In this document: positions 57,525 to 64,000 of the stretch, one piece after another
Layout: the number at the start of each line of letters is the position of its first letter
How positions within the stretch are numbered: position 1 is the stretch's first letter
Assembly: GCF_040706535.1 (NCBI RefSeq)
Contig: NZ_JAPDRJ010000001.1
Span: 868,001 to 932,000 of the forward strand
Length of the DNA: 64,000 nt
Direction of reading: 5' to 3'
Source: Lentisalinibacter orientalis
GTDB lineage: Bacteria > Pseudomonadota > Gammaproteobacteria > Steroidobacterales > Woeseiaceae
Program-made: the position numbers and the translations under genes
The notes under the pieces: generated by a model
Seen by the model: the letters and a program-made list of their open reading frames with translations, nothing else
Database searches by the model: none
What the model was told of the DNA's origin: nothing

Positions 57525-58502
57525 TCAGAGCAGGGATTCGATGGCGGCCCGCTCCTCGCGCAGCTCGGCGTCGGTGGCGTCCATGCGCGCGCGGCTGAAC
57601 TCGCTGATGTCGAGGCCCTGCACGATCTCGTAGGCGCCGTCCGCGCAGCGCACGGGATACGAGTAGATGACGCCGGGCTCGATGCCGTAGCTGCCGTCGG
57701 CGGGGATGGCCATGCTCACCCAGTCGTCGCCGGGGGTGCCGAGCCACCAGTCGTGCATGTGGTCGATCGCCGCCGAGGCCGCCGAGGCCGCCGACGAGGC
57801 ACCCCGCGCCTTGATGATGGCCGCGCCGCGCTGCTGCACGGTGGGGATGAACTCGCCGCTCAGCCAGCCCTCGTCCACGCGCTCCGCGGCCGGCTTGCCG
57901 CCGACCCGTGCATGGCTGACGTCGGGATACTGGGTGGCGCTGTGATTGCCCCAGATGATCAGACGGCTGATGTCGCCGACGTGGGCATCCAGTTTGGCGG
58001 CCAACTGGGCCATCGCCCGGTTATGGTCCAGGCGTGTCATGGCGGTGAAGCGGCCCGGGTCGATGTCCGGGGCGTTCGCCTGGGTGATCAGGGCGTTGGT
58101 GTTGGCGGGATTGCCCACCACCAGCACCCGGATGTCCCGATCCGCGTGTTCGTTGATGGCCTTGCCCTGCACCGAGAAGATCTTGGCGTTCTCCTGCAGG
58201 AGGTCGGCACGTTCCATGCCGGGCCCACGGGGCTTGGCGCCGACCAGCAGGGCGAACTGGCTGTCCTTGAAGGCGACGTTCGCGTCGTCGGTGGCCTTGA
58301 CGCCCGCCAGCGTATCGAACGCGCAGTCCTCCAGCTCCATCACCACGCCCTCGAGGGCGGGCAGCGCCGGCGGTATCTCCAGCAGCTGCAGCACGACCGG
58401 CTGGTCGGCGCCGAGCATCTGGCCCGAGGCGATACGGAAAGCGAGCTGATAGCCGATCTGACCTGCAGCTCCGGTGATGGTGACGTGGACGGGTTTCTTC
58501 AT
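57525..58502 (-). CDS. mdh: Malate dehydrogenase
   Basis: 325 aa NAD-dependent type with VTITGAAGQIGYQLAFRIASG (Rossmann loop), VVGNPANTNALI, MTRLDHNRAMAQLA, WGNHSATQYPDVSHA containing the catalytic His, and GIEPGVIYSYPVRC. It belongs to the 'non-allosteric' MDH group shared by many beta- and gammaproteobacteria. It oxidises malate in the TCA cycle. Confidence 0.96.
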   Translation of the reverse strand: MKKPVHVTITGAAGQIGYQLAFRIASGQMLGADQPVVLQLLEIPPALPALEGVVMELEDCAFDTLAGVKATDDANVAFKDSQFALLVGAKPRGPGMERADLLQENAKIFSVQGKAINEHADRDIRVLVVGNPANTNALITQANAPDIDPGRFTAMTRLDHNRAMAQLAAKLDAHVGDISRLIIWGNHSATQYPDVSHARVGGKPAAERVDEGWLSGEFIPTVQQRGAAIIKARGASSAASAASAAIDHMHDWWLGTPGDDWVSMAIPADGSYGIEPGVIYSYPVRCADGAYEIVQGLDISEFSRARMDATDAELREERAAIESLL

Positions 58503-58562
58503 TTTGCTGACACCTGACTGCCCTGCGGGGTGCCGGATTCTAGCACGGTCGGCTGTCCGGAC

Positions 58563-59237
58563 TCAGTCGGCCGGGTCGTCCTCCGGCCCGTGGCGGGCGG
58601 CCCAGGCCCGGCGCTCCCGCTCGGCCGCTGCCTGTTCCCCGGCGGCCTCCAGTTCGGCGATGCAGTCCAGCCAGGCATCGGCGTCCGCGACGTGGTCCGT
58701 GCAATGAGTCGATGCCGTTGCGGCGCCGTTGCCGGCCAGCGATTGCGCCGCCTTACGGCTGGCGCGGCCGAGCTCGGACACCGCCTGCCCGGCGTCGGCC
58801 CGGTCGGGCTGCAGTGCGTGGGCCGGCAGGGCTGCCTCATCCTGCAGGCGCTCCGTTGCGGACGGCGCCGCGGGCAGTGGTACCGGTGCGGAGGCGGGCG
58901 GCGTGGCCGGGGCTGCCTCGTCCAGCGCGGTGTCTCCGACGGGGCTGCCCGGTTCGCTATGCCGGCTGGGAACCGGTTGTCCGCCGTCCGGCGGCGTGGC
59001 GACCTGCAGTACCAGCGCCACCGCCAGTGCCAGGGTCGCGGCGATCGCCAGGGGCCGCTGCCAGGGCCGTGCCGGCGGCGCCCGGCGGGCCTGCGCCCGG
59101 ATGCGCTTGTCGAGCGCGGCCGGCGGACGTTCGCGAGCGAGTTCCCGGTAGGCGCGGGACACCGTCTCGTCGCCTACCGTCGCTGCGTCGCCTCCGCTGC
59201 GACCGTAGTCGACACGACCCTGCCCGGGATCAGCCAT
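58563..59237 (-). CDS. Probable sigma-factor partner (single-pass membrane protein)
   Basis: 224 aa. ATG at 59235-59237 lies 8 nt inside the end of the sigma gene, so the two are translationally coupled. N-terminal cytoplasmic part of about 60 aa (DETVSRAYRELARERPPAALDKRI), one membrane helix (about 60-80, PLAIAATLALAVALVLQVA), then a Pro/Ala-rich extracytoplasmic part with two Cys (HCTDHVADADAWLDCIAELE). Gene order and topology fit an anti-sigma factor, but no canonical zinc anti-sigma motif is seen. Confidence 0.7.
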   Translation of the reverse strand: MADPGQGRVDYGRSGGDAATVGDETVSRAYRELARERPPAALDKRIRAQARRAPPARPWQRPLAIAATLALAVALVLQVATPPDGGQPVPSRHSEPGSPVGDTALDEAAPATPPASAPVPLPAAPSATERLQDEAALPAHALQPDRADAGQAVSELGRASRKAAQSLAGNGAATASTHCTDHVADADAWLDCIAELEAAGEQAAAERERRAWAARHGPEDDPAD

Positions 59238-59805
59238 CGTCTCGTCCTCCCGCGTCCTCGGCCAGCGGTGCGAATCCTTCCCGCAGCTTGCGGTAGGCGT
59301 AGCGCAGACGGCTCTTCGCCGTCTCGGCACCCACGCCGGTCACCTCGGCGATCTCCGCGACCGACAGTCCGCCCTCCTCGCGCAGCAGGAAGGCGTCGCG
59401 CTGCTCCGGCGGCAGCGCGGCCAGCAGGCGCTCCAGCCGGGCCCGGGCCAGCGCGCGCTCGGTTTCCCGGCCGGGGTCGCCCTCGCGGGCCGTCAGCACC
59501 ACCGCATCGGCATCCTCCTCCCGGCCGCGGCTGCGATGGCGCCGATAGTGGTCCACGAAGCAATTGTGGGCGACCCGGTACAAATAGGTGGAGAACCGGG
59601 CCGTCGGCCGGTAGCGGTGGCGAGCCGCGATGAGCTTGCCCCAGGCCTCCTGGAACAGGTCCTCCGCGGTGGCGGTGTCGAGGCAGAGCCGCAGGAGATA
59701 GCGGTACAGGCCGTCCTTGTGGCGGCTGTAGAGCGCGTCGAAGGCGGTCGCGTCACCGTCCCGGTAACGCAGCATCAACCGTACGTCCGGGTCCGATGGC
59801 GTCAT
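59230..59805 (-). CDS. ECF-type RNA polymerase sigma factor
   Basis: 191 aa from ATG 59803-59805. Sigma region 2 (about 10-80): MLRYRDGDATAFDALYSRHKDGLYRYLLR ... EAWGKLIAARHRY. Region 4 (about 125-180): ALPPEQRDAFLLREEGGLSVAEIAEVTGVGAETAKSRLRYAYRKL with the HTH. An earlier in-frame GTG at 59880 would add 25 residues. It is paired with the downstream membrane partner. Confidence 0.92.
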   Translation of the reverse strand: MTPSDPDVRLMLRYRDGDATAFDALYSRHKDGLYRYLLRLCLDTATAEDLFQEAWGKLIAARHRYRPTARFSTYLYRVAHNCFVDHYRRHRSRGREEDADAVVLTAREGDPGRETERALARARLERLLAALPPEQRDAFLLREEGGLSVAEIAEVTGVGAETAKSRLRYAYRKLREGFAPLAEDAGGRDDG

Positions 59806-59941
59806 CGGGCCAGTGTATGCGACCGCCCGCGGCGGCGTAACGGCATCGGCATCGGGCAAGTGCGGCTCCTCGCTGCTCACACCGTATGAACGGCCCCGGC
59901 CGGCCGGCGGGGTTCGTTCGCTCCGGAATGTGAAGCAAGTC

Positions 59942-59982
59942 TTGATTTCCCTGCGTTTGGTGTTATAGTTGACTACAACACC
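59942..59982 (+). promoter_or_regulatory. GntR-operon promoter overlapped by a 24-bp palindrome
   Basis: TTGATT (59942-59947), a 16-nt spacer and TATAGT (59964-59969) form a good sigma-70 promoter. Directly on the -10, an 11-bp inverted repeat with a 2-nt centre spans 59959-59982: left arm GGTGTTATAGT, right arm ACTACAACACC, one mismatch. It sits upstream of the small membrane protein, gntR and ABC genes, and fits a repressor operator for the encoded YtrA-type GntR protein. Confidence 0.8.
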
Positions 59983-60067
59983 CGTTCACGTAGGCGCAGA
60001 GTCGCCTGCCGGCGGACGGAGAAGGACCGAAACAGGGAACTAACCCGGGGACAGAGAGGCTGTAGAG

Positions 60068-60259
60068 ATGAATGGCGGACAGGAGAGCGGACAGGAGAGC
60101 GGACAGGAGACAGGCGGAAGACTCACGCTCGGCCTTGCGGTGCTCATGCTGATGGCGATGGCGCTGGTGGCGAGCGAGCTGAGGTCGGGCGGCGAGGACG
60201 GCGCGGACCTGCCCTCCGGCCCGGACCACATCCTTTTTCTGGAGGCCGGCAAGGGCTGA
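60068..60259 (+). CDS. Small single-pass membrane protein with GQE(S/T) repeats, first gene of the GntR operon
   Basis: 63 aa. A start-proximal tandem repeat (GQES GQES GQET, residues 4-15) encoded by three 12-bp units precedes one hydrophobic helix (about 19-36, LTLGLAVLMLMAMALVAS) and a short acidic tail. AGAGGCTGTAGAG precedes the ATG. It lies directly downstream of the palindromic operator, so it is likely to be co-regulated with gntR and the ABC genes. Function unknown; small accessory subunits of ABC exporters are one option. Confidence 0.6.
   Translation: MNGGQESGQESGQETGGRLTLGLAVLMLMAMALVASELRSGGEDGADLPSGPDHILFLEAGKG
60077..60112 (+). repeat. Three tandem 12-bp repeats inside the small membrane protein gene
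   Basis: Unit GGACAGGAGAGC at 60077-60088 and 60089-60100, then GGACAGGAGACA at 60101-60112. Each unit is four codons, so copy-number changes keep the frame. Each also contains AGGAG, a Shine-Dalgarno-like core. Confidence 0.9.
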
Positions 60260-60352
60260 GCGGGGGCATGAGTGAGTGTCGGCGCAGCGCAGTTCGGGTC
60301 CTCCGCGGACATTACCGGGGCCGGTATGGCCGCGCCCCGGGGCAGGGAGCTG

Positions 60353-60736
60353 ATGGAAGCTGACTGGAGCGACAACCAGCCGATCTACCGCCAGCTCCGT
60401 GACCGGGTGGTGGCGATGATCCTGGAAGGCGTGCTGCAGGACGGCGATGCGCTGCCCTCGGTGCGCAACGTCGCCGCCGAGTACCGCCTGAATCCGCTGA
60501 CCGTGCTGAAGGGCTACCAGGAGCTGGTGGACGAGGAACTCGTCGAGAAGCGCCGCGGGCGCGGCATGTACGTGCTGCCGGGTGCCCGGGACCGGCTGCT
60601 GAAGGGCGAGCGCGAGCGGTTCCTGGAGCAGGAGTGGCCCGAGGTCGTCGCCACCATGCAGCGCCTGGAGCTGGACCCTGCGGACCTGCTGGCGCGCGCC
60701 GAACGGGCGAAGGAAGAGGGGAGCGACGAATCATGA
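60353..60736 (+). CDS. GntR-family transcriptional regulator (YtrA subfamily)
   Basis: 127 aa from ATG 60353, with GGGAG upstream. Winged HTH: QPIYRQLRDRVVAMILEGVLQDGDALPSVRNVAAEYRLNPLTVLKGYQELVDEELVEKRRGRGMYV, followed by a short C-terminal dimerisation helix. The short length and position before ABC-2 type genes are typical of YtrA regulators, which repress their own operon and respond to envelope stress or antibiotics. A likely operator is at 59959-59982. ATGA overlap with the ABC gene. Confidence 0.9.
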   Translation: MEADWSDNQPIYRQLRDRVVAMILEGVLQDGDALPSVRNVAAEYRLNPLTVLKGYQELVDEELVEKRRGRGMYVLPGARDRLLKGERERFLEQEWPEVVATMQRLELDPADLLARAERAKEEGSDES

Positions 60737-61590
60737 CGGCGGTCGTGCAGGCGCGCGGGGTGTCGAAACGCTACGGCTCCACCCGCGCAGTGGACAACGT
60801 CAGCTTCGACGTGGAGCCGGGCCGCATCGTCGGCCTGATCGGCCCGAATGGCGCCGGCAAGACCACACTGCTGAAGACGCTACTCGGGCTGACCGACTGC
60901 GAGGGCGAGCTGCGCGTGCTCGGCCTCGACCCGTTCCGGCAGCGCAAGCAGCTGATGCAGAACATCTGTTTCGTCGCGGATGTGGCCGTGCTGCCGCCCT
61001 GGATCCGGGTGAACGATCTGCTGGACTTCGTCGAGGCCGTGCACCCGAACTTCAGCCGTCGCGAGGCGGACGCCTTCCTCGAGCGCACCCCGGTGCGCCG
61101 CGACGCGAGGGTGAAGGAACTCTCCAAGGGGATGGTCACCCAGCTGCACCTGTCCATCATCATGGCCATCGACGCGAAGCTGCTGGTACTGGACGAGCCG
61201 ACGATCGGCCTGGACATCCTGTTCAGGAAGGAGTTCTACACCACCATCCTGAACGACTATTTCGACGAGCAGCGGACCATCATCGTGACCACCCACCAGG
61301 TGGAGGAGATCGAACACATCCTCACCGACGTGATGTTCATCGACGACGGCCGCGTGGTGCTCGACGAGAGCGTGGACGAGGTCGCCGCCCGCTACGTGGA
61401 GCTGACCACCAGCGGCGACCGGGCCGAGCAGGCCCTGGCGCTGCAGCCCATCGCGCGGCGGGACGTTTTCGGCAAGAAGGTGCTCACTTTCGAGGGCGTC
61501 GACCGGGACCGCCTGCGCGGCCTGGGCGAGGTGAAGACCCCCGGCCTCGCCGACCTGTTCGTGGCCAAGCTCAGGGGGGCGAGAGCGTGA
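60733..61590 (+). CDS. ABC transporter ATP-binding protein (YtrB-like)
   Basis: 285 aa. Walker A GPNGAGKTT (about 37-45), signature ELSKGMVTQLHLS (a divergent LSKGM in place of LSGGQ), Walker B KLLVLDEPTIGLD, H-loop TTHQVEEIE. It partners the permease gene with which it overlaps (GTGA). The preceding GntR gene overlaps it by 4 nt. Substrate unknown; in the YtrA-type operons of Firmicutes the transporter is linked to cell-envelope stress. Confidence 0.92.
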   Translation: MTAVVQARGVSKRYGSTRAVDNVSFDVEPGRIVGLIGPNGAGKTTLLKTLLGLTDCEGELRVLGLDPFRQRKQLMQNICFVADVAVLPPWIRVNDLLDFVEAVHPNFSRREADAFLERTPVRRDARVKELSKGMVTQLHLSIIMAIDAKLLVLDEPTIGLDILFRKEFYTTILNDYFDEQRTIIVTTHQVEEIEHILTDVMFIDDGRVVLDESVDEVAARYVELTTSGDRAEQALALQPIARRDVFGKKVLTFEGVDRDRLRGLGEVKTPGLADLFVAKLRGARA

Positions 61591-62519
61591 TCCGCAGAGC
61601 CTATTTCCTGCTGCAGCGCGAGCTGTGGGAGCACCGCGCCCTGTATCTGACGCCGCTGGTGATCGCGCTGGTGGTGGCCCTCGGTGTGGCCACCGCGCTG
61701 GTGACCGGCGGCGGCCGCATCGTCGGTTTCGAGAACATCGTCGCGGGCATGCGCGCCGGCGGCGATGTGGGTTCGGTGGCCGGGATCGTGGCGCTTACCG
61801 TGGGACCGTCGACGGTCTTCGTCGTCGGACTCGCCTTCCTCGTCTTCTTCTATTCCATCGACGCGCTCTACGCCGAGCGCAAGGACCGCAGCATCCTGTT
61901 CTGGAAGTCGCTGCCCCTCACCGATACAGAGGTGGTGATCTCGAAGCTGGTCACCGCGGCCCTGCTGGCGCCGGTGATCACCTTCGGCTTCCTCGCAGCC
62001 ACGCAGCTCGTGATCCTGTGCCTGTCGACCATCGCCGTGTGGCTCGGCGGCGGCAGTGCCTGGGAACTGGTCTGGCGGCCCGTGCCGTTGCTGCAGATCT
62101 GGACCCTCTCGGTCTATTACCTGGTTGGCGCCTCTCTCTGGTTCCTCCCGTTCATAGCATGGGGCCTGTTCTGCTCGGCGTTCGCGAAGAAGAACGTCTT
62201 CCTCTGGGCCGTGCTGCCGTTCGTGGTCATACCGCTGGTCGAGCGCCTCGTCTTCGACACCGGCGTCTTCGCCCGGGTGGTATTCAGCCGCCTGGGCCAC
62301 ATGCCCTGGATCACGGCGAGCTTCCGCGGCGACGACGTCCACATCTCCATCGGCGATCTCCCCGCCAGGCTGGTCGGCGAGATGAATCTGCTCGCGCTGC
62401 TGGATCCGGGCGAGTTCCTGACGACGCCGGGCCTGTGGGGCGGGCTGGCGGTGGCGGCCGGCTTCACCGCGGGCGCGATCTATTTCCGCCGCTACCGGGA
62501 CGAGACCGCGAACGGCTGA
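61587..62519 (+). CDS. ABC-2 type permease subunit
   Basis: 310 aa from GTG 61587 (GGGGGGCGAGA upstream). About six transmembrane segments; large first extracytoplasmic part (about 40-60), SIDALYAERKDRSILFWKSLPLTDTEVVISKL (the cytoplasmic coupling region typical of ABC-2 permeases), VYYLVGASLWFLPFIAWGLF. It forms a transporter with the preceding ATPase and is the last gene of the GntR-controlled operon, converging on purT. Confidence 0.9.
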   Translation: MIRRAYFLLQRELWEHRALYLTPLVIALVVALGVATALVTGGGRIVGFENIVAGMRAGGDVGSVAGIVALTVGPSTVFVVGLAFLVFFYSIDALYAERKDRSILFWKSLPLTDTEVVISKLVTAALLAPVITFGFLAATQLVILCLSTIAVWLGGGSAWELVWRPVPLLQIWTLSVYYLVGASLWFLPFIAWGLFCSAFAKKNVFLWAVLPFVVIPLVERLVFDTGVFARVVFSRLGHMPWITASFRGDDVHISIGDLPARLVGEMNLLALLDPGEFLTTPGLWGGLAVAAGFTAGAIYFRRYRDETANG

Positions 62520-62525
62520 AAGCCG

Positions 62526-62545
62526 CCGGCGCCGACCCGCGCCGG
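62526..62545. terminator. Small hairpin between the ABC permease and purT genes
   Basis: CCGGCGC (62526-62532) and GCGCCGG (62539-62545) form a 7-bp stem with a 6-nt loop between two convergent genes, 5 nt upstream of the purT stop side. The T tract is short (GATCTT), so this is a weak bidirectional terminator candidate. Confidence 0.35.
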
Positions 62546-62550
62546 GATCT

Positions 62551-63732
62551 TCAGAACTTGCAGATGACGGCGCCGGCGGCGCGGCGCGCCTTGTCCCGTG
62601 CTTCCTCGATGCTGTCGCCTCTCGCGAGTGCGACCCCCAGCCGCCGCGAGCCCCGGATCTCCGGCTTGCCGAACAGCCTCAGGCTCGTGTCCGGCTCCTG
62701 CAGCGCCTTGTCCACGCCCTTGAAGCGGATGTTGTCGGAGTCGCCTTCCGCCACGATGGCGCAGGAGGCCGATGGCCCGAGCTGGCGGATCACCGGGATG
62801 GGCAGGCCGAGGATGGCGCGCACGTGCAGCGCGAACTGGGAGTTGTACTGGGAGATCATGGTCACCATGCCCGTGTCGTGGGGCCGCGGTGAGACCTCGC
62901 TGAACCAGACCTGGTCGCCCTTGACAAACAGTTCAACGCCGAACACGCCCCGGCCGCCGAGCGCGCCCACGATGGACCCTGCGACCCGCTGGGCGCGTTC
63001 CAGCGCCGTCTCGCTCATGGGCTGGGGTTGCCACGACTCCCGGTAGTCGCCTCGCAGCTGCAGATGACCGATGGGCTCGCAGAAGCTGATGGTGTCGTCG
63101 TGGCGCACCGTGAGCAGCGTGATCTCGTAGTCGAACTCGATCAGGCTCTCGACGATGACGCGGCCGCCGGCGCTGCGGCCGCCCTGCAGGGCATATTCCC
63201 AGGCGGCGTCGGCTTCCCCCGGTTCCCGGACGACGCTCTGCCCCTTGCCCGAGGAACTCATCACCGGTTTCACCACGCAGGGCAGGCCGATGGCCTCGAT
63301 CGCCTGGCGGTATTCCGCCTCGGTGCCCGCGAAGCGGTAATCGGAGGTCGGCAGTTCCAGGTGCTCCGCGGCCAGCCGGCGGATGCCTTCCCGGTCCATG
63401 GTCAGGCGGGTCGCCTGGGCCGTCGGTATGATGCAGTGGCCCGTCTCCTCGAGTTCCTGCAGCACGGGGGTGGCAATCGCCTCGATCTCCGGCACCACGA
63501 AGTCCGGTTCCTCGTCCTCGATCACCTGACGCAGTGCCACCGGGTCGAGCATGTCGATGACGTGGGCGCGATGCGCCACGTGCATGGCCGGTGCATTGGC
63601 GTAGCGGTCCACGGCGATCACCTCAACACCGAAACGCTGTGCCTCTATCGCGATCTCCTTGCCGAGTTCGCCGGAGCCGAGCAGCATCATCCGGGTGGCA
63701 TGCTCGCTGAGTGCCGTGCCGATTTTCTTCAT
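62551..63732 (-). CDS. purT: Formate-dependent phosphoribosylglycinamide formyltransferase (GAR transformylase 2)
   Basis: 393 aa from ATG 63730-63732. N-terminal MMLLGSGELGKEIAIEAQRFGVEVIAVDRY; ATP-grasp domain with CVVKPVMSSSGKGQSVV and HDTGMVTMISQ(Y/N). It formylates GAR using formate and ATP instead of formyl-THF, in purine synthesis. An upstream in-frame ATG at 63843 gives a 37-residue low-complexity Pro/Arg extension and is rejected. Confidence 0.95.
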   Translation of the reverse strand: MKKIGTALSEHATRMMLLGSGELGKEIAIEAQRFGVEVIAVDRYANAPAMHVAHRAHVIDMLDPVALRQVIEDEEPDFVVPEIEAIATPVLQELEETGHCIIPTAQATRLTMDREGIRRLAAEHLELPTSDYRFAGTEAEYRQAIEAIGLPCVVKPVMSSSGKGQSVVREPGEADAAWEYALQGGRSAGGRVIVESLIEFDYEITLLTVRHDDTISFCEPIGHLQLRGDYRESWQPQPMSETALERAQRVAGSIVGALGGRGVFGVELFVKGDQVWFSEVSPRPHDTGMVTMISQYNSQFALHVRAILGLPIPVIRQLGPSASCAIVAEGDSDNIRFKGVDKALQEPDTSLRLFGKPEIRGSRRLGVALARGDSIEEARDKARRAAGAVICKF

Positions 63733-63896
63733 GGGCGGTCTTGGTCTTGTGATCCTGGGGTCGCTGCTCGCGGTCTGGCGTCGTCTGCGCGGGCGTCGGT
63801 GCCCGAGGAGGCCTCGAGGGCCTGGAGGGAGATAGTAGCCCATCGAGGCCCGCCTGCCGAAGCCCGATTCACGGCCGGCTCACCGCCGCGTCCCGC

Positions 63897-64000
63897 TCAG
63901 TCGGCTTGCGCCGGCGTGCGGGCCGGCCTGCGGCGGCGGGACTGGCGCCGCACCGCGCCGTCCGGCCGGGACGGGATGTCGTGGCGCTTCAGGCAACCGC
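63897..64000 (-). CDS. C-terminal fragment of an unidentified gene (window edge)
   Basis: A minus-strand frame enters from the right edge and ends at TGA 63897-63899, encoding 33 residues: CLKRHDIPSRPDG then an Arg/Pro/Ala-rich tail (VRRQSRRRRPARTPAQAD). Composition resembles the basic tails of several RNA- or DNA-binding proteins, but nothing identifies it and it may be non-coding. Confidence 0.3.
   Translation of the reverse strand, partial: GCLKRHDIPSRPDGAVRRQSRRRRPARTPAQAD

Noticed and set aside
60077..60112. Tandem repeats considered as a CRISPR array
   Set aside because: Units are 12 bp with no spacers and lie inside a coding frame; no cas gene is present.
63733..63843. 37-residue N-terminal extension of PurT
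   Set aside because: Pro/Arg-rich, non-conserved; PurT homologues begin at the KKIGTAL segment.

Overview
The window is a GC-rich (by eye about two-thirds GC), densely coding chromosomal segment, most likely from a gammaproteobacterium. Supporting signs are the engB / cytochrome c4 / dsbA block, an LptM-type lipoprotein beside polA, GspA/GspB-type secretion genes, FlhC- and FlhD-like regulators, nudC, rraA and purT. I see no phage, transposon, tRNA, rRNA or CRISPR. Many adjacent genes overlap by 4 nt (ATGA, GTGA or TTGA), so translation is tightly coupled. Two genes, argH and a metB-like gene, appear to start with TTG in such overlaps.

Layout. 1-6.2 kb: end of a probable outer-membrane protein, a cNMP/CBS/DUF294 nucleotidyltransferase with a DnaQ-like exonuclease, a LysR regulator and small membrane proteins. 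6.2-12.9 kb: a TonB-dependent receptor facing two tandem HupE/UreJ-like permeases, a VOC protein, then AI-2E permease / YqjE-like / DUF883 genes. 13-19 kb: YeiH, DUF885 hydrolase, lipoprotein DsbA, cytochrome c4, EngB. 19-31 kb: a minus-strand run argR-argG-[P-loop protein]-argC-argD-argF'-argB-argH-thioesterase-lptM-polA, closed by a strong terminator. 31-46 kb: housekeeping, stress and DNA-repair genes (esterase, NRDE, NudC, RraA, MscL, AlkA-like, SRAP, DinB), an ABC-2 exporter, a metB-like gene, a DAK2-DegV fusion and GspA/B, with divergent FlhC-like and FlhD-like genes at 34.4-35.8 kb. 45.7-53.1 kb: an almost complete mevalonate pathway (ispA, mvaD, phosphomevalonate kinase, an HMG-CoA reductase-mevalonate kinase fusion, idi, mvaS). 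53-64 kb: DUF4286/DUF3667 protein, FadE, Mdh, an ECF sigma factor with its probable partner, a GntR-controlled ABC operon and purT.

The most interesting points: (1) an arginine operon whose transcarbamylase is of the N-acyl-ornithine class, with a substrate-selecting position that argues for N-succinyl-ornithine, and which contains an uncharacterised P-loop protein while no N-acylglutamate synthase or deacylase gene is present in the window; (2) a single chain carrying HMG-CoA reductase and mevalonate kinase inside a gammaproteobacterial mevalonate cluster; (3) a divergently transcribed FlhC-like / FlhD-like pair far from any visible flagellar gene; (4) a GntR operon with a near-perfect 24-bp palindrome over its promoter and a small repeat-containing membrane protein as first gene.
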